Shown here: positions 25,755 to 33,194 of the stretch, in pieces
How positions within the stretch are numbered: the first letter of the stretch is position 1
Layout: every line of letters starts with the position of its first letter
NCBI GenBank assembly: GCA_947175015.1
Contig: CAMWLE010000016.1
Coordinates: 1-46,643, forward strand
Length of the DNA stretch: 46,643 bases
Reading direction: 5' to 3'
Source of the DNA: an uncultured bacterium
Lineage (GTDB): Bacteria; Bacillota; Clostridia; Lachnospirales; Lachnospiraceae
The notes under the pieces: model-generated
Told to the model about the DNA's origin: nothing
Seen by the model: only the letters and a program-made list of their open reading frames with translations
Databases searched by the model: none
Translations under genes and position numbers: made by a program

Positions 25755-27497
25755 TCACTTACCACATAACGCCATCATTCCCACATCCTCTTCAGAATCT
25801 CCAACAGCAACCGCTTCTTCCAGAGAAATATTCAGCCATTGACACAGCCGCTTGACGCCTTCCGCCTTATCTGCCTTGCCACAGACCACCTGAAGACAAT
25901 TTCCTTCTATAAAAAATCGTATTGCATCTCCGGAGACCGGAACATCACGGAATATTTCCTCTGCTTCCTGCCTCTTCCATGGTTTATGGCGGGCACGAAG
26001 CAACGTTAATTTATAGAATCGTCCCTCTCTCCCATAAGTCAGAACCCGAAAACAATACTTCTTATGCAAAGCACTCAAATATGGAAATATAGTTTCGTCC
26101 AACCATAGGAAATCTTCCCTGCTCTCTTCCGCATTTTCAGGAATTGTCTGTCCAACAGCCGCACCTTTTTCATGCTTTCCGGCAGCTTCCAGTCGGATAT
26201 GTGCTCCTCCGGAAAAAATCCCGCCTCTGAACAGATGTGTGATACTATGGCAGCGCTTCATCGCTTCTTCATATGGCAAAGTAGTCGCAAAAAAAAGTCC
26301 TACGCCATCTCTTGCCAGCGACTCCAGCCCTGCTGCAATACCGCTTTCATCCCAAGTCTGCATCGGCTGTGATGTTCTGCCCTGTTTCCGCAGTGAATAT
26401 ACATCCCTATCTGCTTCGCATCCTTGGGACATATTCGGCAAAAATGCGTTCTCTGATTCAGCACATTTCACCGCATTACCTGCAGCGCCCTCCTGAAGTA
26501 TACGCGACAATAATACTTCCTCTGATTCAACACATTTCACCTCACTGCCTGTCTCACATGCCTGAAAGAGTACCGACGCCGATGCTCCGGCACAATCTCC
26601 CTTTTTAGGAAGCAGAGTTCCGTCAATATCAAAAAATACAGCTTTGGGACGCCTTGGAATCCGAAATAACGGATATTCCCCGAACAAGATTCGGTTCATC
26701 CTATCCGTTCTGCCGCCATAGGCAAGATAACAGGAGCAAAGTTTCCGTTTACATTCGGGTTCCGGAAATTGCTTCTCCCAGCCAGTTCCCAATAACTGGC
26801 TGATATTGCAGGTATGAATTTTACCATCCCCTTCTATAAAAAGACGTTCGCCGCACTGTTTGACATCTGCCAACACAGGTGTCAGCTCTCTGAGAAAATA
26901 GGGGTCTATTTCCAGAAATGCCTCTTTTTCCTCTTCGGTGTAGAGCCGTTTCAGACCATCCATTTTATTGACCCAGAGATAAACCTTCTCCGGCAGTTTC
27001 GACTTAAGCTGCCGCAGCACTTCCAAATGCGACGGCACCCCTACACTCCCGGCACACAGCAGCACACCAGATTCCACCAATTGCCGGCACTGTTCCGCAA
27101 ACGCAGAAACCGTTGTCATCTGCGGATGAAAGGTTGCCCAAAGCCTTAATTTCCCCAGCACTCCCCCCATTTTCACAAAATGCGCAAGAGATTTTGCAAC
27201 AGGAAAACTTAAATTCGTCTGTGCACCCACTGCGTCTGTCTCCGCCAATGCACTTATGCGGGCAAGTCCTTCCCAATACCATGAATGAATCAGCGCCTCA
27301 CCATAAGGCACAATCATCATGGCGCGGATTCCCATTTCCCCTGCCCGCTCTTCATAGCTGTTTACAAAAGTCAACCACTGCTCTTTATCCCTTACAAGTT
27401 CTCGTTCTGACATAGGATGTTTGGAAAAAGGGCAGTAGGAGCATTGATAATTACAGCTTTTTAAACATCCTCGATACAATACCATGCGTCCCGCCAT
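25755..27497 (-). CDS. STM4011-type radical SAM protein fused to a HAD hydrolase domain
   Basis: 580 aa from the ATG at 27495-27497, five bases after GGAGG (an upstream GTG at 27530 lacks a site). Residues 5-~270 are the radical SAM part: the [4Fe-4S] motif C-x3-C-x2-C is C15, C19, C22 (CNYQCSYC). A later ECKRKLCSCYLAYGGRTD resembles the STM4011 C-terminal signature. From ~285 a HAD phosphatase begins with the nucleophile motif FFDIDGTLL; it ends in KADKAEGVKRL and AVAVGDSEEDVGMM, then stops about 30 residues earlier than usual. An insertion after the nucleophile holds a 23-residue repeat (KCVESEEVLLSR / KCAESENAFLPN). It is last in the STM4015-4011 operon. Standard STM4011 proteins, as I know them, lack the HAD part. 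Substrate unknown. Confidence 0.8.
   Translation of the reverse strand: MAGRMVLYRGCLKSCNYQCSYCPFSKHPMSERELVRDKEQWLTFVNSYEERAGEMGIRAMMIVPYGEALIHSWYWEGLARISALAETDAVGAQTNLSFPVAKSLAHFVKMGGVLGKLRLWATFHPQMTTVSAFAEQCRQLVESGVLLCAGSVGVPSHLEVLRQLKSKLPEKVYLWVNKMDGLKRLYTEEEKEAFLEIDPYFLRELTPVLADVKQCGERLFIEGDGKIHTCNISQLLGTGWEKQFPEPECKRKLCSCYLAYGGRTDRMNRILFGEYPLFRIPRRPKAVFFDIDGTLLPKKGDCAGASASVLFQACETGSEVKCVESEEVLLSRILQEGAAGNAVKCAESENAFLPNMSQGCEADRDVYSLRKQGRTSQPMQTWDESGIAAGLESLARDGVGLFFATTLPYEEAMKRCHSITHLFRGGIFSGGAHIRLEAAGKHEKGAAVGQTIPENAEESREDFLWLDETIFPYLSALHKKYCFRVLTYGREGRFYKLTLLRARHKPWKRQEAEEIFRDVPVSGDAIRFFIEGNCLQVVCGKADKAEGVKRLCQWLNISLEEAVAVGDSEEDVGMMALCGK
26416..26570 (-). repeat. 69 bp imperfect tandem repeat in the STM4011-HAD gene
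   Basis: TCTGATTCAGCACATTTCACC (26452 onward) recurs as a near copy at 26521 onward, giving a 69 bp (23 codon) period. It lies inside the HAD domain just after the nucleophile motif and keeps the frame. Confidence 0.65.
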
Positions 27498-27543
27498 TGA
27501 TTCCTCCATTTTCCCAATACTGTTCTGCACAATTCACAGCATC

Positions 27544-28953
27544 TTACGGCTTCCATTCTTCCATGGCCTTCTGCATCTGCGGTGAAATCAGTTTCGGACC
27601 CAAATAGTCAGAAAGTCCAAGCCCCTGCTCTGTCAACACAAGAAATTCTTCCTGCCCGTGTCTTTGCACCTCTACTAATTCCTGTTCCTGCCAATCCCGC
27701 AGCAAAGGGAATTCTTCCATCACATCTTCTTTGAAATGCTCCTGATACGAATGTAGATCTATGCCCGGACGAATCAGCAAATGCCGAATCACATATCGAC
27801 GCTTCAATTCTTCCTCTGACAGCAGAATCCCATGCGTGATCTGTGTGTAATCCCAAGTATCTTCATATTCTTTCAGCCGCCCCAGACAAGCTTCTCTGTC
27901 CACTGCATAAGGCGTACAAAAATGAAGTTTGCCCAGATAACTCCTTCCCCCACAGCCCAAAGCGATGGATGTACCAAAACCGCAATCGGAAAATTCCCGC
28001 CTCTGACCTGCGCAGTTTCCCTGCCTTACGCCAGTTTCCTTCCCTGCGTAGTTTCCCTGCCTTACGCCAGCCTCCTTCCCTGCGTAGTTTCCCTGCCTTA
28101 CGTTATCCTCCTGCTCTGCACAATTTCCCCGCCTTACAAACCGGCGCATGGAATCTTGCCGGAATCCCTCTCCCAGCAAATATTGACTGGCTGCCAGATA
28201 TTGCCCATACGCAGCCACCGGGTCCGGGACCACTCCCTCCCTCGCCAATCCAACACCACGCTTCACATACAAGGGGTACAGGAAAATCTCCTCCGGCGCA
28301 AATGTCAATGCCTCCTTTAAGGACATCAACAAGCTCTCTTTCGTCTGCCCGGGAATCCCATAGATGAAATCTACATTCACACAGGGAAAATCAAAAGATT
28401 TCAAAAGGTCCAAGGCCTCTCTTGCCGTTTCCCCATTATGCCGCCTTCTCAAAACCAGAAGTTCTTCATCCAAAAAGCTTTGAATTCCCATGCTCACCCT
28501 GGTAACGCCCGCTTGCTTTATTATGGCAAGTTTCTCCCTTGTTGTCTGGTTAGGAGCCGTCTCTATAACCATCTCCCGCCCTGGGTCAAACGCAAAATGC
28601 CCTTCCAGCAAACGGAAAACCCGTTCCAACTGTTCCTCCGTCAAAAGCAACGGCGTACCCCCGCCAATCACCAAATCAGAAAACTTACAATGCTGCTCCC
28701 CCAGCAAGTCCGCATACTGCCCGGCCTGCCGCTCCACCGCGTCCAGATACCTGTCCACGGCCTCCTTCCCTTGCCCGGTCACCGAAAACAAATTACAGTA
28801 TCCGCATTTTGCCTGACAAAAAGGAATATGAAGATAGAGGCCATGCCCCCCGCCCGCCAGCAGGGAAGCATATTCCTTCAATGATACACCCTGCAGCGGA
28901 CGATAAGCAGTCTTGTGAGGATAACTATACATATATTGTACATATGGATTCAT
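27544..28953 (-). CDS. STM4012-type radical SAM protein (HemN-like)
   Basis: 469 aa from the ATG at 28951-28953 with AAAGGAA upstream; an earlier in-frame start at 28995 lacks one. It resembles HemN/HemW: LYLHIPFCQAKCGYCNLFS carries the cluster motif C-x3-C-x2-C, followed by FSDLVIGGGTPLLL, VTRVSMGIQSF and NVDFIYGIPGQT. Despite this it is not the heme enzyme HemN by context; STM4012 proteins are of unknown function. A 12-residue repeat (VRQGNYAGKEAG and variants, about four units) is inserted near residue 275-320. A typical HemN-like tail follows (RRYVIRHLLIRPGIDLHSY). It is 142 nt after the STM4013 gene and 46 nt before the STM4011 gene. Confidence 0.82.
   Translation of the reverse strand: MNPYVQYMYSYPHKTAYRPLQGVSLKEYASLLAGGGHGLYLHIPFCQAKCGYCNLFSVTGQGKEAVDRYLDAVERQAGQYADLLGEQHCKFSDLVIGGGTPLLLTEEQLERVFRLLEGHFAFDPGREMVIETAPNQTTREKLAIIKQAGVTRVSMGIQSFLDEELLVLRRRHNGETAREALDLLKSFDFPCVNVDFIYGIPGQTKESLLMSLKEALTFAPEEIFLYPLYVKRGVGLAREGVVPDPVAAYGQYLAASQYLLGEGFRQDSMRRFVRRGNCAEQEDNVRQGNYAGKEAGVRQGNYAGKETGVRQGNCAGQRREFSDCGFGTSIALGCGGRSYLGKLHFCTPYAVDREACLGRLKEYEDTWDYTQITHGILLSEEELKRRYVIRHLLIRPGIDLHSYQEHFKEDVMEEFPLLRDWQEQELVEVQRHGQEEFLVLTEQGLGLSDYLGPKLISPQMQKAMEEWKP
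28002..28137 (-). repeat. 36 bp tandem repeats in the STM4012 gene
   Basis: Three full 36 bp units (28030-28065, 28066-28101, 28102-28137) and one partial unit encode 12-residue repeats of the form VRQGNYAGKEAG. Two units differ by only a few bases. The array is in frame and adds Cys/Tyr-containing, Gly-rich loops. Confidence 0.85.
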
Positions 28954-29019
28954 ATCAGAATTTCCTTTACAGAACATAAAAATACTACAAAGCATCCCAT
29001 GACTGAAACATTACATTGC

Positions 29020-29095
29020 AATGTCACTTTGGAACATCTTTTCTAATCATTGCCTTGAAACATCCTTTTTGGTCATTACTTTGAAGCACTCTTTG
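29020..29095. repeat. Three imperfect ~26 bp repeats between STM4013 and STM4012 genes
   Basis: Plus-strand units share the pattern TCACTTTGGAACATCTTTT, TTGCCTTGAAACATCCTTTT and TTACTTTGAAGCACTCTTTG. They fill much of the 142 nt gap inside the operon. Function unknown. Confidence 0.5.
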
Positions 29096-29977
29096 TCAGA
29101 TAAAAAAATGTTTATAAGGGATGGTATTTACTATCGGATGATTGATGCCATGAAACTGACAGCCATCCTCCCCATAGCAGGTTCCATGGTCCGAACAGCA
29201 GATGACAAAAGTACTGCCTCTCTTCTCCTTCCAACCTTCAAACAGCCGTCCAAGTTCTCCGTCCACATACCGCAGCGCAGCAGCATGACTCAAAGCGCTG
29301 TCACCGGACGCCCCTTCCAGGTAGAAATAATTGGGATAATGAATCGCATCCACATTCAAGTATAGAAAAATATGTTTTTCCGGATCTGCATCCGAAATTT
29401 TCTTCAAAATAAAATCTACCTGATTTTTCGTACTATTTTTTACGGGACAAGCGAAGGACGGATTCCAAAAACTTTTCTGAAAATAGCCCGGAAATACTTT
29501 CCCAATATCGGAACGTTTGTCAAAAAACGCCACACCGCCCACACACCAGGTATCATAACCATCCTTTGCAAGCCCTTCCATAATCGTACTACCGGAAAAA
29601 CAATAGGTACCCTCCGGAGGCTTTTTCCCCAAACCAATGGACTGTGGGAAAAATAAAAGTTCCCGATCTGCTACATTTTTTGCATCGTACCTGCAAGGTA
29701 AAAATCCCGCAAACATGGCATGGTGAGAGGGATAAGTAAAATTCCCAGGCGCCTGGCACTTCTCCCATGCTCCATATCGATTCAGTACAGGGGTGGTTCC
29801 GGCCTCTTCCTCCTGCACTGCCACATCATAGCGCAATGTATCCAGGCAAATAAATAAAATATCGGAAGTACCCACCACCTGATTCATATCCACAGTTGGT
29901 TTCCTCTTTCCTCCAGTAGGCTTAAAAAATCGTACAGGCACCTCTTCCTGTACCGACCGTTCCATATCTTCGTTCAT
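29096..29977 (-). CDS. STM4013/SEN3800-type sulfatase-like hydrolase
   Basis: 293 aa; ATG at 29975-29977 after GGAACGAGG. It has the alkaline-phosphatase/sulfatase fold: ILFICLDTLRYDVAV holds the metal-binding Asp and the nucleophile-position Thr, NFTYPSHHAMFAGFLP follows, and FVICCSDHGTCYGEDGCQFHGINHP carries the metal-binding D-H and H residues near the C-terminus. Classic sulfatases need a Cys or Ser at the nucleophile turned into formylglycine; here Thr occupies the expected place, so phosphatase or phosphotransferase chemistry is also possible. No signal peptide, so it is cytosolic. It belongs to the STM4011-4015 cluster; substrate unknown. Confidence 0.85.
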   Translation of the reverse strand: MNEDMERSVQEEVPVRFFKPTGGKRKPTVDMNQVVGTSDILFICLDTLRYDVAVQEEEAGTTPVLNRYGAWEKCQAPGNFTYPSHHAMFAGFLPCRYDAKNVADRELLFFPQSIGLGKKPPEGTYCFSGSTIMEGLAKDGYDTWCVGGVAFFDKRSDIGKVFPGYFQKSFWNPSFACPVKNSTKNQVDFILKKISDADPEKHIFLYLNVDAIHYPNYFYLEGASGDSALSHAAALRYVDGELGRLFEGWKEKRGSTFVICCSDHGTCYGEDGCQFHGINHPIVNTIPYKHFFI

Positions 29978-30002
29978 ATCCTCGTTCCTTTTTCTCTCCT
30001 GT

Positions 30003-31148
30003 TCAAATATGGGTTAACCAAGCTTTCATCATCTCCGCCTGATGAGAATAAATTCGATTCTCATGATAAATATCCTGATATATTAGATCTCCCTGGGCAT
30101 TCATCTCAATGACCCTGGGCTTCAGACTTCCTTTTTCCAACAAAACATCTATCCCTGCACTCCTAAGCCCAGGATAACATTCCATACTATGATGACATAA
30201 TTCGGCCACAGAATCCAACACTGCCGCAGGCAGCCCCAACTTGTCCACTTCCAAAGGATGATTGTTCAAATGTAAATTTGTAATCGGTCCCTTAGAAAGT
30301 CTGGCCAGTACAAAATCCACTCTGTTATCCTGAATCACTACTCGCAGATCATAAGAAAATCCCTGATATTCCGCTTTAGCATACCATTTTTCCACAATGC
30401 AGTCCAACGCCAATATCTGATTCAGCAATGGTATAATCTCTTTTGCCACGGAAAATCGCCTGAGCCGCTTGGTATTAATCAAACCATATTCCGGCGATTG
30501 CAGTGCACAGGTATAGAGTGCCATCCGCCCTGTAGACGGCTGATAGCGAAACGCAGATACCCCCGCAGCGCCGGAACCTCTCACCGGCTTGATGAAGACC
30601 TGGCAGACCCGTTCTTTCTTCATCCATTCCAACAACTCATAGGCCGACCATCTTTTACCACTTTCCATACTGCTCCAGTCTATTTCCCTCTCCAGTACGG
30701 ACTTTCCTTCTTGCGCCTTTTCCCTGTCCTGCGCACACTTTCCTTCTTGCGCCTCTGCCCTGTCCTGCACACCCCACCCTGACAGCAACTCCGTCACAGG
30801 CACCCCTGCCAGAAGCAGTCTGTGCTTACAGGCTCTTTTGTGCAATAAAGCCTCAATCGCATATGGCTCATTTAAGAATGTAACTGGATGCGTTTGCGCT
30901 GCCTGAGATATCTCTCTCAGGCACTCTAAGTACTGCCCCGTAAGCCCGTCCAATTCTTCCAATAAACAACTCTCCCACAACGGCGGGTCAATCTTCAGGA
31001 ACAGTTCATCATGATAAACTTCTTCTTGGAGATTTTTCCAATCCTTCCAATCAATGACATGAATGGAAAGCCCCTCCTGTGCCGCCGCCTGTTCCAGGTA
31101 AATCGTCCTCTTGGTCTCCGGATTGCCCAACAACACCACCTGTTTCAT
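30003..31148 (-). CDS. STM4014-type ATP-grasp-like protein
   Basis: 381 aa; its ATG overlaps the TGA of the STM4015 gene by 4 bp, so translation is coupled. The C-terminal half looks like an ATP-grasp fold: QVFIKPVRGSGAAGVSAFRY (lysine and glycine loop), VEKWYAKAEYQGFSYDLRVVI, and near the end VIEMNAQGDLIYQD, equivalent to the metal-binding E-x-N. ATP-grasp enzymes join a carboxylate to an amine or thiol through an acyl phosphate; the substrate here is unknown. Residues ~125-150 carry two 12-residue repeats (QDRAEAQEGKCA / QDREKAQEGKSV). Confidence 0.8.
   Translation of the reverse strand: MKQVVLLGNPETKRTIYLEQAAAQEGLSIHVIDWKDWKNLQEEVYHDELFLKIDPPLWESCLLEELDGLTGQYLECLREISQAAQTHPVTFLNEPYAIEALLHKRACKHRLLLAGVPVTELLSGWGVQDRAEAQEGKCAQDREKAQEGKSVLEREIDWSSMESGKRWSAYELLEWMKKERVCQVFIKPVRGSGAAGVSAFRYQPSTGRMALYTCALQSPEYGLINTKRLRRFSVAKEIIPLLNQILALDCIVEKWYAKAEYQGFSYDLRVVIQDNRVDFVLARLSKGPITNLHLNNHPLEVDKLGLPAAVLDSVAELCHHSMECYPGLRSAGIDVLLEKGSLKPRVIEMNAQGDLIYQDIYHENRIYSHQAEMMKAWLTHI
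30700..30771 (-). repeat. Two 36 bp tandem repeats in the STM4014 gene
   Basis: Units 30700-30735 and 30736-30771 are near identical and encode QDR-A/E-x-AQEGK-C/S. The period equals that of the array in the STM4012 gene, but the sequence differs. Confidence 0.8.
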
Positions 31149-32017
31149 TCGGTCAGCATGGCATTCATCCAGACTTCGCCACGATACTTATACGGCTCTT
31201 TTCTCTCAGAAGCATCCACCTCTATGGAAAACCCTTTCAAATCCTCTATCATTTTCTCCGAGAGATAATTATGATGAACATCCAGTTTCTTCACATTCGG
31301 AAATGCAGGCAATTTCTCCAACAACAGCTTACCGCTCTTGTCAGTCAATGTGCCATTGGACAAATCCAATGTAGTGATCTGCCCCATAAATTTACTCTCC
31401 AGCACCAATGCTGTCAGGTCGTCCTGTATCTCACTGTCCGTTATTCCCAGATAAGTAAGCTCCGGAAAATCAGCCTTTTCCAATAGATCCCTGATGGTAT
31501 CCGCATCCCCATTAAATCCGTAGCCTTCCACACCAATATACAGAAGCAGTTTCTTCAGTTTTGGCAGCCTGGCATTCTGTATGGATTCAATTACATCCGT
31601 TGGAAGACCTCCGCAGATAATCGTCAGCGATTCCAATCCCTCATGAACAATCTCCCCCAATTCCAAATCCATACTCCCCTTGATGGTCAGCTCTTTCAGT
31701 CCAGGCAGCGCCGCCCAAAGTTTGCTGTAATCCCCCTGCATGATCCAGGATACTTCGCACTCCTCAAAGTCCATATCTCCCACAAAGAGACTCTCAACAT
31801 TGGAAAAGCGATCCGCATTCTCCACAATTCCATCCAACAATGCCTGACAATCTTCTTCCCAGGCGCCTCCCCAGTTTCCGATTACGATTTCCTTCAGACC
31901 GGGCAGATCCGGATCTGCCAAAATCTCTTCTACCAGAGCCTCCGCAGACTTGTTTTCATCCTCATACTGCCCAAAGTCGTGCGCATAAGTTTTTGTGTTA
32001 GTTCCCTTGTTCTCCAT
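31145..32017 (-). CDS. STM4015-type leucine-rich-repeat protein
   Basis: 290 aa; ATG at 32015-32017 after AAAGGAC. About five leucine-rich repeats are visible (LPGLKEIVIGNWGG; FSNVESLFVGDMDF; LPGLKELTIKGSMDL; FPELTYLGITDSEI; FPNVKKLDVHHNYLSE). No signal peptide or membrane anchor. It is the first gene of the STM4015-4014-4013-4012-4011 operon. LRR proteins usually bind other proteins, so it may be the recognition or scaffold component; that is inference. Confidence 0.82.
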   Translation of the reverse strand: MENKGTNTKTYAHDFGQYEDENKSAEALVEEILADPDLPGLKEIVIGNWGGAWEEDCQALLDGIVENADRFSNVESLFVGDMDFEECEVSWIMQGDYSKLWAALPGLKELTIKGSMDLELGEIVHEGLESLTIICGGLPTDVIESIQNARLPKLKKLLLYIGVEGYGFNGDADTIRDLLEKADFPELTYLGITDSEIQDDLTALVLESKFMGQITTLDLSNGTLTDKSGKLLLEKLPAFPNVKKLDVHHNYLSEKMIEDLKGFSIEVDASERKEPYKYRGEVWMNAMLTE

Positions 32018-32046
32018 TGTTTTTGTCCTTTCTATTATTTATACTT

Positions 32047-32207
32047 ACGTTCATGGAAATTTGCCCTGTCCACCCGACTCACGAACGACAAACGCTATCA
32101 GTCGCGGCAGATGTTATCGTTCATGAGTATACATTTGCCCATTTCGCATCCGGAAACTCCAAATGCTGCCTTATCCACATAAAAACAGTATAACACAACA
32201 TGAACGA
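32047..32207 (-). promoter_or_regulatory. Regulatory region of the STM401x operon
   Basis: An extended -10 TGTTATACT has TATACT at 32187-32192; the -35 is weak. Downstream, in the presumed leader, arms ACTCATGAACGATA and, opposite, TGTCGTTCGTGAGT (32115-32128 and 32077-32090) form a hairpin. The core CATGAACG recurs at 32199-32206, in both hairpin arms with one change, and again near 32048-32055. The repeated dyad could be an operator. No gene is convincing in the 307 bp gap 32018-32324. Confidence 0.4.
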
Positions 32208-32324
32208 AAGTAAAATCTTTTTCGCAGCTTAATGTATTTACCCTGATATGTTCATCCCCAAGCATCCTTACAATGTCTGTGCGAAGTCCCTCAAATGTAG
32301 GATTGTTTTCTATTTTACTCTTAC

Positions 32325-33122
32325 CTACGGCTCTATGACCGCAGCTTGCACACCATATTTCTCCGCAGTTTCATTCAAGGTGCCATTTTGATAATTCTCC
32401 CGCAGAAAATCATTCACCTTCTCCGCCAAATCCGATCCTTTTCGGAAACCAATGCCATATTCTTCACTGCTCATGGAATCCGTACAAACCAACTCTGCAA
32501 ATTGTTTTCCTTCTCCAATCAATGCCCCTGCCATAATCGCATCAACCACAGCAGCATCCGCCTTGCCGGAAAGCACGTTTTCCAGCGCCTCCACCTGTGA
32601 CCCCACAGCCATAAAACGATAATTTCTCTCCCTCAACTCCTGCTCACCTGCAGACCCCGTCTCCACCACGAACAACAAATGCATACAATCATCCACCGTC
32701 TGCAGTTTCTCCGCATTTCTTACAGGAACCACAATCATCTGGGCATTATTCAAATATGCTATGGAACATTCCATATCTTCCTGCATTTTTTCCGTCAAAG
32801 TCATACCATTCCAGATACAGTCAATTGTCTCCTGATTCAGCAATGTCAGCTTCTTATCCCAGTCAATCTCCATAAATTGCACAGAACACCCCAGGCTTTC
32901 CGCAAACAAACCCGCCATTTCCGCATCAAAACCAATCCAGTTATCTTCCTGCAAATAATCCAATGGCTCAAAATCCGTCACCCCTACCACAAGAACCCCT
33001 TTATCCATGACATATTCCGAATCCAATGTAAAGGAATGATTCACCACATCCTCCTGACCACATCCACAAAATAATGCCGCCATAACCCCAATCACACTGA
33101 ACCACTTCATTACCTTTTTCAT
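32325..33122 (-). CDS. Solute-binding lipoprotein (amino-acid-type, SBP family 3)
   Basis: 265 aa from the ATG at 33120-33122, six bases after AGAGG (the codon before is an in-frame TTG). A signal peptide ends in the lipobox FCGC with lipid-anchored Cys21. The mature part matches family 3 binding proteins: LVVGVTDFEPLDYLQEDNWIGFDAEMAGLFAESLG, then DCIWNGMTLTEKMQED and EEYGIGFRKGSDLAEKVNDFL. No permease or ATPase gene is adjacent. Instead it closes a phosphorelay run, 69 bp after the DegV-type hybrid kinase, so it may act as the extracytoplasmic sensor for those kinases rather than in transport. That role is inferred. Confidence 0.85.
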   Translation of the reverse strand: MKKVMKWFSVIGVMAALFCGCGQEDVVNHSFTLDSEYVMDKGVLVVGVTDFEPLDYLQEDNWIGFDAEMAGLFAESLGCSVQFMEIDWDKKLTLLNQETIDCIWNGMTLTEKMQEDMECSIAYLNNAQMIVVPVRNAEKLQTVDDCMHLLFVVETGSAGEQELRERNYRFMAVGSQVEALENVLSGKADAAVVDAIMAGALIGEGKQFAELVCTDSMSSEEYGIGFRKGSDLAEKVNDFLRENYQNGTLNETAEKYGVQAAVIEP

Positions 33123-33194
33123 CAAAATCCTCTCTTCTTCCCTGGCGGCATATCTTCATTATCAACTGAAATTCCACCCACCTCTCTCGCAGGA

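Noticed and set aside
28002..28137. CRISPR-like array at the STM4012 gene
   Set aside because: Repeats are back to back and coding, with no spacers.
27544..28953. Annotation as oxygen-independent coproporphyrinogen oxidase (HemN)
   Set aside because: The fold matches, but its place in the STM401x operon and the family signature point to the STM4012 group.
32100..32330. Minus-strand open frame with protein-like text (includes ENNPTFEGLRTDIVRML) before the STM4015 gene
   Set aside because: Only 55 codons after the sole ATG, no ribosome site, and it spans the presumed promoter of the operon.
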